NCBI GenBank assembly: GCA_001632425.1
Contig: KV425626.1
Coordinates: forward strand, 77,689-141,688
Direction of reading: 5' to 3'
Length of the DNA: 64,000 bases
Source of the DNA: Neolentinus lepideus HHB14362 ss-1
Lineage: Eukaryota > Basidiomycota > Agaricomycetes > Gloeophyllales > Gloeophyllaceae
Part shown: in pieces, positions 48,646 to 60,692 of the stretch
Numbering within the stretch: position 1 is the first letter of the stretch
How the letters are laid out: each line of letters starts with the position of its first letter
Position numbers and translations under genes: made by a program
The notes under the pieces: generated by a model
Seen by the model: the letters and a program-made list of their open reading frames with translations, nothing else
Told to the model about the DNA's origin: nothing
The model's database searches: none

Positions 48646-49011
48646 GATGGGCAGAAAGAGAGTACTGGTCAAGTGCTCAACCAGAGTCTTATAACGCGCC
48701 GAGTTGTGTGTCTCCTGATCATTGCCCGGTTATTTCTCAGCCGAAGCCGGAGCGTATTCAATACCGACGGCTCGCATGTATACTTCTGCCGAGTACCCCG
48801 CACGGACGCAAAATGTCAGAGAACGTTATGTCAGACCTTAGCCTACAATGTGGGGAAGGAAATAGGAATATGATAGCCTGTAGTTGAGAGCCCGAGGGAT
48901 ACATGTATGCGTGAGATAAATGAAAGTTCCAATGCGAGATGAGATACTAATACTGAACGGATGTGTGGTACTGTGATGGTATGGACAGGGTATATTGCAT
49001 GAAACAAAAAC
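48646..49011. other. Spacer between two minus-strand genes
   Basis: 366 bases holding the nitronate monooxygenase 5' flank and the 3' flank of the coiled-coil gene. No coding frame with support. Confidence 0.5.
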
Positions 49012-50696
49012 CTATGATGGCTCCGACGAAGGCGCTGAATTTTGCATAAGTCGTCGTAGACGCGCGAGCTCACCCGCCAATTCCCTGAGAACTGTTAGTG
49101 AGGCCAAGATGCCACAAGACCGAACAGAACACGCACTTGGCTACCCGCGAAGACTCGTCGCTTTCCTTCGACGATCGCTCGACCTCCTCCTTCAGCGTCC
49201 TAATTTCCTCTCTGAAGTCGTCCTCGATAGACTTGCGCACCCGCTCGTCCTCGGCTCTGAGATCATTCACGTTCTCCTTCGCCTTCTCAGCCGCGCGGAG
49301 CTCGTCGACCAGCGTGCGGTACTTCTTCCCCACGTCCTCGGCCTCCTTCCGCCATCGCTCCTCCCGCTTCCGCATCTCCTCGCGCAGGCTATCCATGTCG
49401 GACTTCCAGCCGTCCACCATGCCCTTGATGCTGTCCCGCAATGTGACGTACTCCCGGTTGCTCCGCTGCGAGACTGCTGTGCACTCGGAGACGGTGGCTT
49501 CCATTTCTCGTAATGATTTCTTGGAACCCGTGACCTCCGTCTTCAGCTGGGACTTGAGAGAGATGGCTTCGGCTTCGGCTTTCCGGGCACGTTCAATCGC
49601 CTATAGCGAGCTCGTATCCTTCCTACGGCCAGAATATATTGGGACTCACCTCCTGCAACATCCTCTCCTTCCGTGTCACGACAGCGTTCAGCCCATCAAT
49701 CTCTAACCGTAACCTCTCCCGGCCCTCCTTCAGGTCCTCCGTCTGCCGGGTGAGCTGGGCAACCTGCCGCTGAGACTGTCTCAGCTGCTGCTTCGTGTTT
49801 TCCAGCGCATTCCGCGTGCTTGTGACACCGGCCTGCAGATCTGCTAACACCTTCGTTGTACCACCCGTAGCCAGCGAATAATACCGTTTCCCGGGCGAAA
49901 TGGAAGCCTGGGACACGGACGGGCCAAGTGAGTTCGCAGCAGCGGAGTCGATGGGTGGCGGGAGACCGTTTGGCGAGTGCGGAGCCGAGAAGTGAGGCTG
50001 TCCTTCGTCGGCTAGCGCACGAGCATTGCCTGCAGTATGATGTAAACCCGTTTCCACAACCCTGACGTAAACATCGCCTACCTACTGACGACACGGGTAT
50101 TCCTACAGCGCACAGGTTCTCAGCTGAGGGGGAGACACGGGGCAGATTACATACGACTGAGCGAACGTGTTGGGCTGGACTGTCTCCGCACGCTGAGAGA
50201 CTGGTTGGGCAGCGAGCCGACGCTGAACTCCATGGGCTTGCCCTCGGGGATGCCGTCCGCGTGGAGAGAGGGCGTGCCGTCGCGCCGGGGCAGCGGAATA
50301 TTCGAGTCGGAACCGGCGAGTTCGGAGAGTGCTTCGTGGCTGGACTTGCGCATGTGTATCCAGCTACTACTTGATGTAGAGGGCGGGTAGGGTGAAGGGG
50401 GGTCTAGGTCGGCTGGCGAAACAGGCGGGGAGCCCATAATTCCCGGTGGTAGCGGACGCGGTCCCTTCAGCACTTCGTTCTCTAATCTCTGTAGCTGTGC
50501 CTGTTGTTGTCGAATAGAATGCCTAAGAGATGACATGTGTTGCCGAAGCGCGACTGTTCGGCCAAGCATAAACGCGTCTCAGTTCGACGCGAACTACGGG
50601 TCGAAGTTACAAACACTAACCAGGGTCATCTAGGGATACTGATGGACTATGGGAGCGCCCAGAACGCACAGAAGTGCGCGACGACGGGCGAGACAT
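49012..50696 (-). CDS. Long coiled-coil protein, She3-like candidate
   Basis: Exons: 50696-50621, 50577-50155, 50102-50082, 50029-49650, 49600-49137, 49084-49012; about 478 residues. The N-terminus is Ser/Arg-rich (SRPSSRTSVRSGRSHSPSV). A first coiled coil starts at RTVALRQHMSSLRHSIRQQQ. A Pro/Ser-rich region with phosphorylation-like SPxR sites follows. The second half is almost continuous coiled coil (from GTTKVLADLQAG to LRRLMQN). The short N-terminal coil, disordered middle and long C-terminal coil resemble fungal proteins annotated as SWI5-dependent HO expression protein 3 (She3), an RNA-transport adaptor, but no specific motif proves it. The third exon is 21 nt, and the first intron is short (43 nt). 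Confidence 0.7.
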
Positions 50697-51126
50697 GGTT
50701 CGGGGAGGAGAAAGAGGTGTGGTGAGTAGGTTCGTTGGCGACGACATTCCATAAGAAGCCGGTCGGAGTGTTTCGCGTATATTTACTCGAGGACGCGACA
50801 GGAGCCAGCTACAACCGCCTTGAAACTGGGCAGAATATATTGAAAGTATAGGAATGTTTTGGAACAGACGGCGACGGTACCGAAGCCAAGCCGGCCTGTC
50901 ACTTCAACGTGGGCGCCCCGTCGTGGAGGATGCCGACGAAGAGCCCGGACTTGCATTTCTTCCCGAAAACCCATATCGAACTCGTGAGAGATTTCTTCTG
51001 GCTCCTTAATGCGGGCTGTATGGGGCGGCAAGAAGCAAGAAGTGGCATTATAATACAGCTAAGTAACAAGATCCATCATGCGACCCAGCAATCCAAGCAA
51101 GAAAGACAAGAACCCATCACGATTTA
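50697..51126. other. Spacer, no gene seen
   Basis: 430 bases upstream of the coiled-coil gene and downstream of the frameshifted frame at 51127. No supported coding region. Confidence 0.45.
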
Positions 51127-51900
51127 CTATTGACGCCTAGATCCAAGCTGAACGCAACCTTTCGGTTTACAATTCTTATCCCAGGCGACTAGCAAGCCTG
51201 CATCGGCAGCTTTCCGTTTTCGCAGAAGGGGAACCTTCGCGACGCGCGTCACTGACGGCTTCGGGAGGCTAGGCAGGACCCGAGCTTGGCGGAGGTGTGG
51301 TAGAGGTGCGCCATTGAAGTCATCTTCACCGGAGTCCAGAACGACAAAAGATGCGGCACGGCGAGAGGAGGAGGGATCAATCGATGAATGACGCCGAGAA
51401 TCTACTGGCCTGAGCTGGTCTTCCAGGTCCGCAGCCGTTTCTGACATTGTAGCGATCCGACCCTCGTGTTTCACTTCCTGCGAAACATCGCGCAGGGTGA
51501 AGGTCACAGAATAAATGAATCACGGGACTCAATGTATCTCTACCGCTTTACCATCTTGAGCTCCTCCTCACGCGACTTGATCCGCTTCCCAAAGTCCACT
51601 TCACCTGCTCCAGCGCCACTTCCTTACTCATTTTCCTTGCAGCTTGTCCACGTCGTCCGCCACACCCTTCTTGTCCCTCCGAATCGACTCTTTCTCGGCC
51701 TTCGTATCATCCACAGCCTTTGGCCAGCGAGGCGATAATCTGTTCGTGCTCACTGACGCGATCAAACAGGGGCGTAGCTGTTGCACTTGTGCGAGTTCCA
51801 CAAAGAGCCTGCGACTCTCCTGCTATGCACGCCCCCACCCTGTTCTTAGTGCGGTCACAATGCTGATCAGTGGGATGACGCGCTCCATGATAGTTCTGAG
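51127..51900 (-). pseudogene. Frameshifted coiled-coil gene remnant
   Basis: A coiled-coil reading continues across shifted frames: LFDRVSEHEQIIASLAK, shift near 51720, AVDDTKAEKESIRRDKKG...DKLQG, shift, MSKEVALEQ, shift, VDFGKRIKSREEELKM. A plausible intron (ATG|GTAAAG to CGCAG) then leads to EVKHEGRIATMSETAADLED and an intact basic Ser-rich tail ending QLGSRRQ at 51127. The shifts are single-base and lack room for introns, so this looks like a decaying gene. Sequencing error is an alternative. The family was not recognised; the 5' end cannot be placed. Confidence 0.5.
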
Positions 51901-52630
51901 CGCCGCTGATTATTTCGTTCGCTCAGTGCTGTGAGATGTGATCATGTTGATCACTATGCGTTCATCTGGAAATAAGTTATGTCCTGCGCAGTGCACATCT
52001 CAAGCATAACACAGCTTATCCCATGTCTAGTCCTATAGCGGTAACACGCTCTATGCTACCATGTATCCCAGCTCAGTCAGATCTTGAGATATCCTTTTCT
52101 TGTGAATCCTGTTTATTGTCTCTAGGGTATGACCCTATGTTAGACATTACAAGCCGTATATCTATACTACATGTTGTTCTTTGTCCCGTGAAATAAATGG
52201 TCTGTGTAACATTCGCTGAGATATCCTTTACGCCTACTCCCGTGAGTGATGGGCATGAAGTCAAAGTCAAATTCGGTAGTGAGCTTGGCGGTGAAGTAGG
52301 TGGCAGGAATGCACATACAAGCACAGCTGTGGCTAAGATTTCCTAAATCAGCTTCATGGGAAATAATAATCACAAGCTACGAAACAGTTGTGGCCGCGTC
52401 GCGTAGAGTCGCGTCACAATTAAAGTGGCATGTGACTTTACTCACGTCTTCCGTGACGCCAAGCCGCGTGACACTCGCGTCTCATTAGCCACGTGTCGGC
52501 GGCCGCTAAATTTAGCTACGCATTGATGAATGCCTTGTGGCGACAAAAGGCCGCACACGCCCCTTGTCTTTAACCACCACCGTCTGAGCCACCCATATCT
52601 TTTCCACATCTGTTCTCCTTCTATTTACCC
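51901..52630. other. Intergenic region, RING gene 2 promoter
   Basis: No coding frame supported; frames at 52073-52488 have no domain. The last 150 bases before 52631 hold a pyrimidine-rich stretch (CTTTAACCACCACC, CTTCTATTTACCC) typical of fungal start regions. GATATCCTTT recurs at 52086 and 52220. Confidence 0.4.
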
Positions 52631-53677
52631 ATGTCTTCTGTTATCTGCAGTATCTGTTTAGAGCGGGTGAAGTCCCCGGTTTGTTGTCCTTGCGGTGAGT
52701 CGAGATCCACGTGTGCCACACACTGCCCAGCGGTGCTGAGTAGAATCTGGACGGCGTACAGGACACATACACTGCGAGGGATGTTTGAATGAAGCTATCG
52801 ATGTGTCAGATGGGTCTTCCAAAGCAAATTGCCCTACTTGTCGGGCGCCCTTCTATAGTATGCCATCTTGACTGATTTGCGCAACTCGACGTTGTGCTCA
52901 TATTTGACTGTTATTCGTAGTCACACCTACCGAGAAGGTACCTACGAAGTACCATCGATATGTCTATCCGAGCACACGGCGGATCTACCTCGACGAGCAC
53001 AGTGATGGGGATCTGCACGCCAAGGTCGCAGACCTCGAGTCGCGCCTCGTCAAAGTGATGGGAGAGAAAACAACACTTTTAACTCGACTCGAAGCTGCGC
53101 AGAAGTCAGTCGAAAGTTTCCGCTACAATCAGGAGATCGCCAATCTGGAGATCAAAGACCTACGACACAAGCGGCTCGTCTGGGAGCGGAAATGCGCATC
53201 AGCTGAGGATAAATACAACAAAAATGTGTCCTTACTGGAGAAAGCGAAGGAGGACCTTGCGAGCGAGCGAAAGGCACACGAACAGTGCAAAGCAGAGTGC
53301 ATGAAACTACGCCAAATGTGAGTGGCGTCATCGTCTTGTTGTGTGCCACCCGTCTGAAACCTCCCGCCAGGCTCGAGCCTAAACCGAAAGAGGAGGCGGG
53401 CAAGAAGCGAAAACGGTCTGAGCGCGAGGAAGACGATTCACCAGAGGCCCAGATGCGCTCGCCCAAACGACGCGCGAAGGCCCAGCCACTGCGGACGCAG
53501 AACATGGAGATCCCCCCCACCCAGAGTCCGCGGTCCCAGTCTTCTACGACCTCTACACCCGAGATGGAGCGCCCAATGCGAGCCCTGAGCCGCTCTCTGA
53601 GCCGGAGAACAACCTCGTTCACCCTGTCCGTGACCAATTCAGGCGGCCATCGGTCGGTCTCTGTGAGGGTGGATTAA
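52631..53677 (+). CDS. RING finger/coiled-coil protein 2 (putative E3 ubiquitin ligase)
   Basis: Exons: 52631-52694, 52762-52857, 52921-53317, 53371-53677; about 287 residues. The N-terminal C3HC4 RING reads CSICLERVK, CPCGHIHCEGC, CPTCRAPF, with the first intron at CG|H exactly as in the genes at 44628 and 55730. After the RING comes a conserved-looking TPTEKVPTKYH...STRRIYLDEHSD segment. A coiled coil runs from about LHAKVADLESRLVKVMGEK to EQCKAECMKLRQM. The tail is basic and Ser/Thr-rich with KKRKRSE and SPKRR nuclear-localisation-like clusters. Probably a nuclear E3 ligase; partner unknown. Confidence 0.85.
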
Positions 53678-55729
53678 TCGGTGTGTTCTCCATTCCTTAA
53701 TAAGTATAAGTTTGTTGCTAATGCAACTCAATAGATCCAGCGCGCTATCTTTGCTATCTGTCCACCCTTCCGTTGTTCCCTCTGCTTTCACTGGGAACAC
53801 ATTCACGCTCATGCAACATGGCGCATCCAATGAGAAAGAATCAATATTTGTATCCTATGCAATCGTTTCCGTCATAACTTATTACTTAGTGTACAATTGT
53901 AGCTTCCCGACGAGTTTTGCATTGTGGATGTACTCCGCTCTAACAGCGGCCTAATATTACCGTGGACGCTTTTTAGCTCAAACACCACAAGAAACGTCGC
54001 GTTTCTGGCCCATTAAACGTTGCGTGATAAATTACCTCGGCCCTCGATGGAGGCGTCGCCCAACCGTCGAAGGTACGTCAGGGTGACGATGCCTCAACGG
54101 AGAGCATTGCGGCCATTCCAGAGTCATTTCAAAAGATGACATATACACCATTGGTGGAGTATTAGCTGCTCCTTCGGGGCATGTGATTGACGCATGCCCG
54201 AAACGCCGCGGTACTCCCAAGAACCAAGAAAGGGCGACAACGATTGGCCCTCCATAGCAGACTAACTGTATGTTAAAGTTGGCACGGCACGGAGGAGATC
54301 GAGCACCGACTTCTTAGCGCCATTCTGACGGTAGCTTGGGATTTCTGGAAGCCGCAGTGTGCTGTGGCAATCACAAATCATGCCACGACCTATGATTATG
54401 GGGGATGGGTGCTGAGATGCGACACGTAAAATCAGCAACGTTGCCTCCGTGTTTGATTTAGCAGCTTAACACATACCTCGAGATTTGGTGACTCAATCAT
54501 GATAGTGATTTGGAACACGATCGGTGATGCATAAGCTAACGGGATCTGGTGGTGTCCGTGTCAGTTATGAATGTATAACAGTACGTAGCTGTCCGATAGA
54601 TTAGGACCCAAGACAAGTATAAGCAGACAAAATTAGCAGACGTGCCTGATTATAATGCTGAACTGGGTACTCATCTGGGGTAAAGTCGGCCATCGTCCGA
54701 TCATATGTCGGCTACCGAGGCGATATACCGAGTGCTGCTGAGTTTGGTGGTTGTCAGCACCATGATAACAACCCCAAAGATGTGCAGTGTGTGGCTTACT
54801 CTGTGCGACGGGTCGGAGACTTGAACGGATCTGTTTCAGAGAAGCTGCAAAATGCATGTCGGACCTGGAGTAAAGTTTGAGCCGAATGAACGAGTTCGTA
54901 TGCTAACTCTGGACACCTGATATCGCAGATACAGAGGGTCCGACGCGACTGCAGAACTGCAAATAGAGCCTTTAGATGACATGAATTCAAGCACCCTCCT
55001 TACCATCCGTCTACCGACGGGCTTTGGATGTAACAAAGAGTCGGTGTAACAAATGCTCGCAAATGCTCGGTGATGGCAGAACCCTGATCGTAGCCGCTGT
55101 CAAGCGCCCCCTTTGGAAGCGGTGGCTGTGCGGCCTTCTCCCATGCCGAGTCGGACACAAGCAAGCACCGACCGCTTCTACCTGATTGTGGCATCAATGT
55201 CCGCTGTAGTAAACACACCAACTGCTCTTTGCGACCATTCCATCCCACTTCCGGCCTGCACAGACCTCGCAGTGTCCGCCACTTGACCCCGACCCTGTCT
55301 GGACTGCGGCCGAAGGGCTCGAATACGTCTGGGTCGGGGGCTGCTCATACCTCCAGCCCGCTCATTTCGTGTGGCATCGGAATGCGTGGGGATCGTTCGA
55401 TTCTAATGCCCGAGCTCACCCTCGGAACCCATGCCAGTTATTTTCCCGTAAGATCCGGATTGCGTCAAATACCTGCCTGGCGTAGGTCCTAGACTTCTCA
55501 AATCCCTAACAGTAGCTGTATTCGCACGCATTCTCGGTCTTTCGACCTATATCCAGCCCTTGCACATTATAAACTCCAAGCGGTTGCTCCCGCTGCTGTA
55601 TCCCTGAACCGCCCGGCGCTTCGTCAATAAGAGGGCCTCTCAACCCGGAAACTCACAGCTTCGCACCTTAAGTCTTCGTAGTATATCTCGTCCTTTAACT
55701 ATTCTGCTCCATCTATCAACAACGGCGCG
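53678..55729. other. Long intergenic region, no gene recognised
   Basis: Two kb between RING genes 2 and 3. All open frames are short, overlap on both strands and carry no recognised domain. A TATA-like ACATTATAAAC at about 55563-55573 lies some 160 bases before the third RING start. A worn-out gene could be present but cannot be shown. Confidence 0.4.
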
Positions 55730-56730
55730 ATGTTCTCGTGCATCATCTGTCTCGACACACTGAAGGGTCCAGTGGCTTTGCCTTGTGGTGAGTCATTACT
55801 CATTCTGCCCAAACGATCAGCTTCTAAGAGGACATCTTCTAGGCCATGTCTTTTGCTACGGCTGCATCGAGCGGATAGTAACAACAATCAAGCCATTCAC
55901 CAGTCAACACTGCTGTCCCTCCTGCCGGCGACCTTACACAATCTGTACGCCTCCTCATCTATCTGTCCCTGCATTACGTACTAACTAGCGGTTCAAAAAT
56001 CTTCTAGCCACGGTCGATCCTTCTATGGTCCCTGACCATCTCCAGCCATACATATTTGCCCCAATCCGCCGCCTCTACCTGGACCTCTCCCCGTCGCCTC
56101 CTCCCGCGAATTCCGAAGCGTCTACCTCCCAACATCGGGCACCTGTCCCAGTCCCATCAGAAACGGATACTGTAAAGGCGGAGAACCTCGCTCTACGCGC
56201 ACACGTCGAGATGTGGAAGCGGCGCGCGGAAGTCCACTCCGCTGCGAACCTCGGGCTCGTCAACCTCGCTAAGATGGCGCGGGATTACGCAGTGAATCTC
56301 AAGCACGAGCGAGATGTGATGGAGCGGGAGATGAGGGAGCTCAGGCGGAGACTCGGTGAGGATGCGGGGTCAGTATTCGACATCGCCGACATCGCCTGTT
56401 GTTCGTGCTAACCATGATGATCGTTATTATAGCACGAGTGATGCCGATTCTTCGAATGACTCGCACTCCGGACAAGAACACCATGTGAAGCACGAGCCAT
56501 TCGACATCCCATCGCTTCTTGCCACTTCACCGATTCCGATCCCCCTCCTTCATGAGCCCGCGCACCACTCCTCCGACGTTCTGCCCACCCCCGTTTCTCC
56601 TTCATGTAACTCTGAAGCGCCACCCCGGAAGCGAAAGCGCAGTACCAGTGCTGGCCCGGCGACACCGGTTAGGCGGTCCATGCGCCACCAGCGGCGTCAG
56701 CGGACCAGCACACCTCAAGTTTGCCAATGA
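55730..56730 (+). CDS. RING finger/coiled-coil protein 3 (putative E3 ubiquitin ligase)
   Basis: Exons: 55730-55787, 55843-55944, 56008-56368, 56433-56730; about 272 residues. The RING starts at residue 4: CIICLDTLKG, LPCGHVFCYGC, CCPSCRRPY. The first intron is at the same codon and phase as in the two related genes, and the second sits at the RING end as in the gene at 52631. TVDPSMVPDHLQPYI...IRRLYLDLSPS parallels the TPTEK...RRIYLDEH block of RING gene 2. A shorter coiled coil follows (AENLALRAHVEMWKRRAEVH to EMRELRRRLGED). The tail is Pro/Ser-rich and ends with a basic RKRKRS and RRSMRHQRRQR cluster. Probably a nuclear E3 ligase, recently related to gene 2. Confidence 0.85.
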
Positions 56731-57783
56731 ACGCACGGCGTTATCTTCTTCTGTGTCCATCATTGGCTAGTTTCTGTTCTCTGTTTTTATTTGACAGGTT
56801 TCCGATGTGCCACTGCCACCCTCACTCAATACCTTCCATGTTGTCTCGTTCCGTATGTATTAGTCAACCAGGGACTTTGTTTGTAGAGGACGGTGTTATA
56901 CGAATATTGTATGTTACGCAAGTGTACGAATATGTTTATTCATTTGAGGGAAGGGAGAAAGATTGCTAGGGTATGTGTTCATTTGAAGAGAAAGTAGTCT
57001 GTCCAAGAAAGCGTCACAATAAGGGAAGCCTCCGCTCTCCTCGGCCCTCGTTCGAGATTTGCCTCCAGATTACCAGAATTTAGTGTTTAGCCATCGCGCC
57101 GTCCAACTTTTCCGATCCTGGCCGGTTCGAGATCTTCAAGCCTTGCAACAATATCATGAGTGCACGGACATGTTCCAGAGCGGGAAGACTTGTGTCATAG
57201 TTCATAGTATCCTCGGAAACGCCTGCCACCTGCATCATTCATGCACCGAATGACAACTTTTGCGAGCTAGAGATCGCGGCAAGAGCCTCCGTTGGGCCTC
57301 ACAAAAGCCTTTCGAGACGAGATCGTTGCAGTCAAGGTCATATCCAGAAGTGAAACGCAAAGCTGCGGAGACTTGGCACAAGAAAGACAGCATGCAGAAG
57401 CAGTCGGATGCCGGACGAGAATTTCTCCCGACCTACCTGCGAGATTCCCTTTGGAAAACGAACTCGGTGACTTCCCTCGAAGAGCTGGAAGAGTTGTGGC
57501 CAGTATGGGAGCACAAAGGTTGAGCTCTTCGGGTCTGTCAAAACTGAAGAGACGCATAAGGTATGCGTCAATTCTCGTCTCATCCGCAACATCTGTCCGT
57601 GCCTTACGATGCTGGGTATACCGTTTCCCCATCGCTGGACAGTGTTTATCGGCCACCTTCATCCAAGAATCGGACTGAAGAGGCCGACGAGAAATCTGAA
57701 AGTGTGATTCTACAATTATGGCGTAGAACCGTTACAACAATACAGGAATATGGTGCATGCCAAAGCTTGATGCATGTATAGAC
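56731..57783. other. Convergent spacer with a possible gene fragment
   Basis: Mostly without supported genes. At 57260-57678 plus, two frames offset by one base read like one protein: VKRKAAETWHKKDSMQ...EELEELWPVWEHK, then VELFGSVKTEETHK, followed by a GTATGC donor-like site. The family was not recognised. It may be a decayed gene fragment or chance. Confidence 0.3.
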
Positions 57784-59088
57784 TTACGCTACCCAGTCAC
57801 TCTTGGCAAAAGTCATATCTTCGTTCTTGTTGAATATCATGCTGCTGTTGTTCGGACCGAGGCCTAGACCAGCGCTGTAATATGTACTCCCTTCCGAGAT
57901 TGTGCCAGTGGGGCGGTGCTGCCGCTCCATCGCTATGTTCAAGGTATCGGTAGTGTTTGGTCTGGTCCCGAATTGTATCGTGCTGTAGGGTCTTGTCTTC
58001 TGCATGGTTTGTTCAGTAGACACCCCCAGTCCAACTCGGACGATAATTAGGGTTGGAACGATGCACTGTCATGGAACGATCAATCAGACAGTTGGGTCAT
58101 CACTGGCGATGAAAGCACATACGTAGATCTGAGACGCAGGGTTAGCGCCTATCCAGTGCGCATTGCTGTGTATGCCCCAGAGGACCACAAAAACCACTTG
58201 TACGAAGGTGAAGATAGCACCAGACTCCATTGTGATAATAACGATGTTCATGTACTGCCTTGTGCGACGTTCAGGTAGGACACCCCTAAGCTGGTTGGCC
58301 AGATAATAAATACGTCCCGCAATCAAAAATGTTACTATGAAGTTTAGCGCGAGGGACAGAGCGAAGGATGCAGTTCCAAAGATCGCGACGGGCGCTGAGA
58401 ATTGATTGCCCCCGGAGCTCACTTGGGAGAGGTTGTGTAAGCCGACTATGGCAGACGCTGGGAAGCACGTTGTGTAAAGGCCAGAACCTGAATTTCACGA
58501 ATCAGAAGTACCTGCATAGACGACCAGAATAAAAGCAGGAAACGCGACAATGCGGTAGCCCCTCTGCCACACCAACCAACAACGCCATATCTGCATAGCA
58601 AGATAGTTATAGACCAGCACCTCGTGCAGGATATAATGACCGCACCAGAATGGCATCACCTAGGAAATTGTTGACGCTGAACATGATGTCAACCAGCAAA
58701 TCGAAGTCAGGCTCTTCAACGATGACTGCGGGCTCTCCAACTTCGTTCCGTCTATTGATCTACGGGAGGGCTCTATCGTCTCTTAACCCTTGGCAATACC
58801 GAGTGAATTTGACTCACGAAAGCAGATATAACATTATTGAAGCCGAACCCGAAGTGTGTCGTGGAAGCAATGAACAGTATACAAGTCGAGATGAGCATGA
58901 ACCAATGTATGCCAGCAGTTCGGCGACGCCAGACCAGGAACGCGAGCGAGAAACCGAACAAGACAATATAGATTCCTAGCCAAACGAACCGTTAGAAACC
59001 GTGGAAGGTGAGGCACATGAAACTGACCGTATAACATAGCTTCGATGATGAAGCCGATTAAGTACGCCTTGTCCGCATGATAGGCCAT
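57784..59088 (-). CDS. Seven-helix membrane protein of a basidiomycete family
   Basis: Exons: 59088-59028, 58975-58818, 58759-58646, 58590-58512, 58457-58123, 58065-57784; about 342 residues. Predicted helices include AYLIGFIIEAMLYGIYIVLF, FMLISTCILFIASTTHFGF, the stretch around VDIMFSVNNFLGDAIL, YRIVAFPAFILVVYAAS, FGTASFALSLALNFIVTFLI, ESGAIFTFVQVVFVVLWGI and CIVPTLIIVRVGLG; about seven in all. A Ser/Thr-rich cytosolic tail follows. The topology and the IWRCWLVW segment are typical of a large family of uncharacterised membrane proteins expanded in mushroom fungi, sometimes compared to GPCRs; no ligand or function is known. The start at MAYHADKAYLIG was chosen because upstream codons add only a hydrophilic stretch. 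A related fragment lies at 63350-63690. Confidence 0.82.
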
Positions 59089-60692
59089 TCTACCGAACGA
59101 ATGTAGATAGAGGTCGAGTTGTTGTGTATTTCTTATAGGCTCATGTACGCCCGAGATGCACTGCCATGGCTCCAGAATAGAACTAGAGGCAAATTCCATG
59201 TAATCAGTGAACTAGTGACGGGCGAACAATACGCGGATCGCAGTGCAGATTTCATCACGACCCCTCCGAACGCACCATGTCGGAGGTCCAGTCAGGAAGC
59301 CTAACGCCTAACAAAAGATCCCCAAGCATTGGCTGCCATACAGCTCTCGGAGATATATCTGCGGTCGTATGGACTTGGTCAGAAAGTATGAGTATGTTCT
59401 GTTGGGGTAACACAAGTATGAATGCTCATATCGGCTTAACAGGTAGCCAGGATGCTCGTCTCTTTCGCCATCATCAATCCTAAATAGAACCCTTTAGTTG
59501 GATAAAGTAGTGTCAGATAGATACACACTATAGGAGCATGTCCAAGTGGATCGATACATGCAGGTCATGTTGGTTATGCTTGACTCCGGTGCAGTGCAAA
59601 CTCATGCACAATGCACATCCTTGATGGTCACGTTCAGCTGGCCAGTTGATGAACTCCTTGCATGCGGATCGGACGAAGAAAATTCCTATCAGTCAAGTTT
59701 CGGCGAATCGCCGGGTCTAAATCGTAATATCTATCTTGCACCGATGATAAAGCTCTTGATACCCTGGCCACCTTGTGATTGGGCGTATCATTATATATCG
59801 CGGGGGTAAAATACGAAACCTCGCCCATCCTCTTGCACCACAACGAATCATGAAGAAGGTGATATCCACTCCGGACGCAGTACCACCGTTGCCTGCTTTC
59901 TGTGTGTAGACCTACTATGGATGTGGACGTTAGCTAATAATCATGTGCACGAACAGCCCAAGCCATGGTCTCCGATGGGAAAGTGTATGCGTCGGGCAGT
60001 GTAGGCTGCGATAAAGACTTCAAATTGACACCAGGGGGAATCAAACCCCAAACGGTGAGGGTACTCTAGATGTGCACTCACTTCCATTCTTGACGTTAAT
60101 CCGCGTCGTGTAGCGAGCGGCCCTTCAAAATCTGGAGAAGGTACTGGAGGCAGCGGGGTCCGGACTTGAGCATATCGTGAAAGCAAGCTGCTATCTCAGC
60201 AACATGCAAAGAGACTATGTGGCAATGAATGAAGCTTATCTCGAGGTCAGGTAAACCAGCCGAGTCCATAGTTCTTATGCTGACGACTCTAATGCAGTTC
60301 TTCAAAGAAGACCCTCCTGCTCGAACCTGCGTAGGGGTTGTAGCGATTCCTTTGGGTGCAGACGTGGAAATTGAATGCATAGCGGAGATCCCTTGAACTG
60401 AGCCGATCGCTGCACTGTAGACAGAGAGGAGTCTTCAAGTTGAAAGAGATGAACTGTGTGATAGACAGCGTAGAAGAGTAGGATTCTGGCATATCATACG
60501 CGAATGCTTGGCTTAGAAGTAGATCACACGTTGCTCTTTCAGCTGCATTTCAGAATTACAGGAAAAATGACGCAGACGCAACTTAGAGTCTTAGATCTGA
60601 GAAGCGACGGTAGCAAGTCACGGGAGCAAGTCCAATGAACCGTCCGTGTGTGGCACTTGTTTGCCATCCTGTTGATCTTCTTCCTGACTGCT
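59089..60692. other. Intergenic region, no gene recognised
   Basis: Divergent spacer between the membrane-protein gene and med1. Frames at 59634-60492 minus have no recognisable domain and no splice continuity. Both promoters are expected at its ends. Confidence 0.4.

Noticed and set aside
58488..58511. 24-nt intron in the seven-helix gene
   Set aside because: Too short to splice. A 54-nt intron from the same donor to the acceptor at 58458 keeps the frame and gives a sensible membrane segment.
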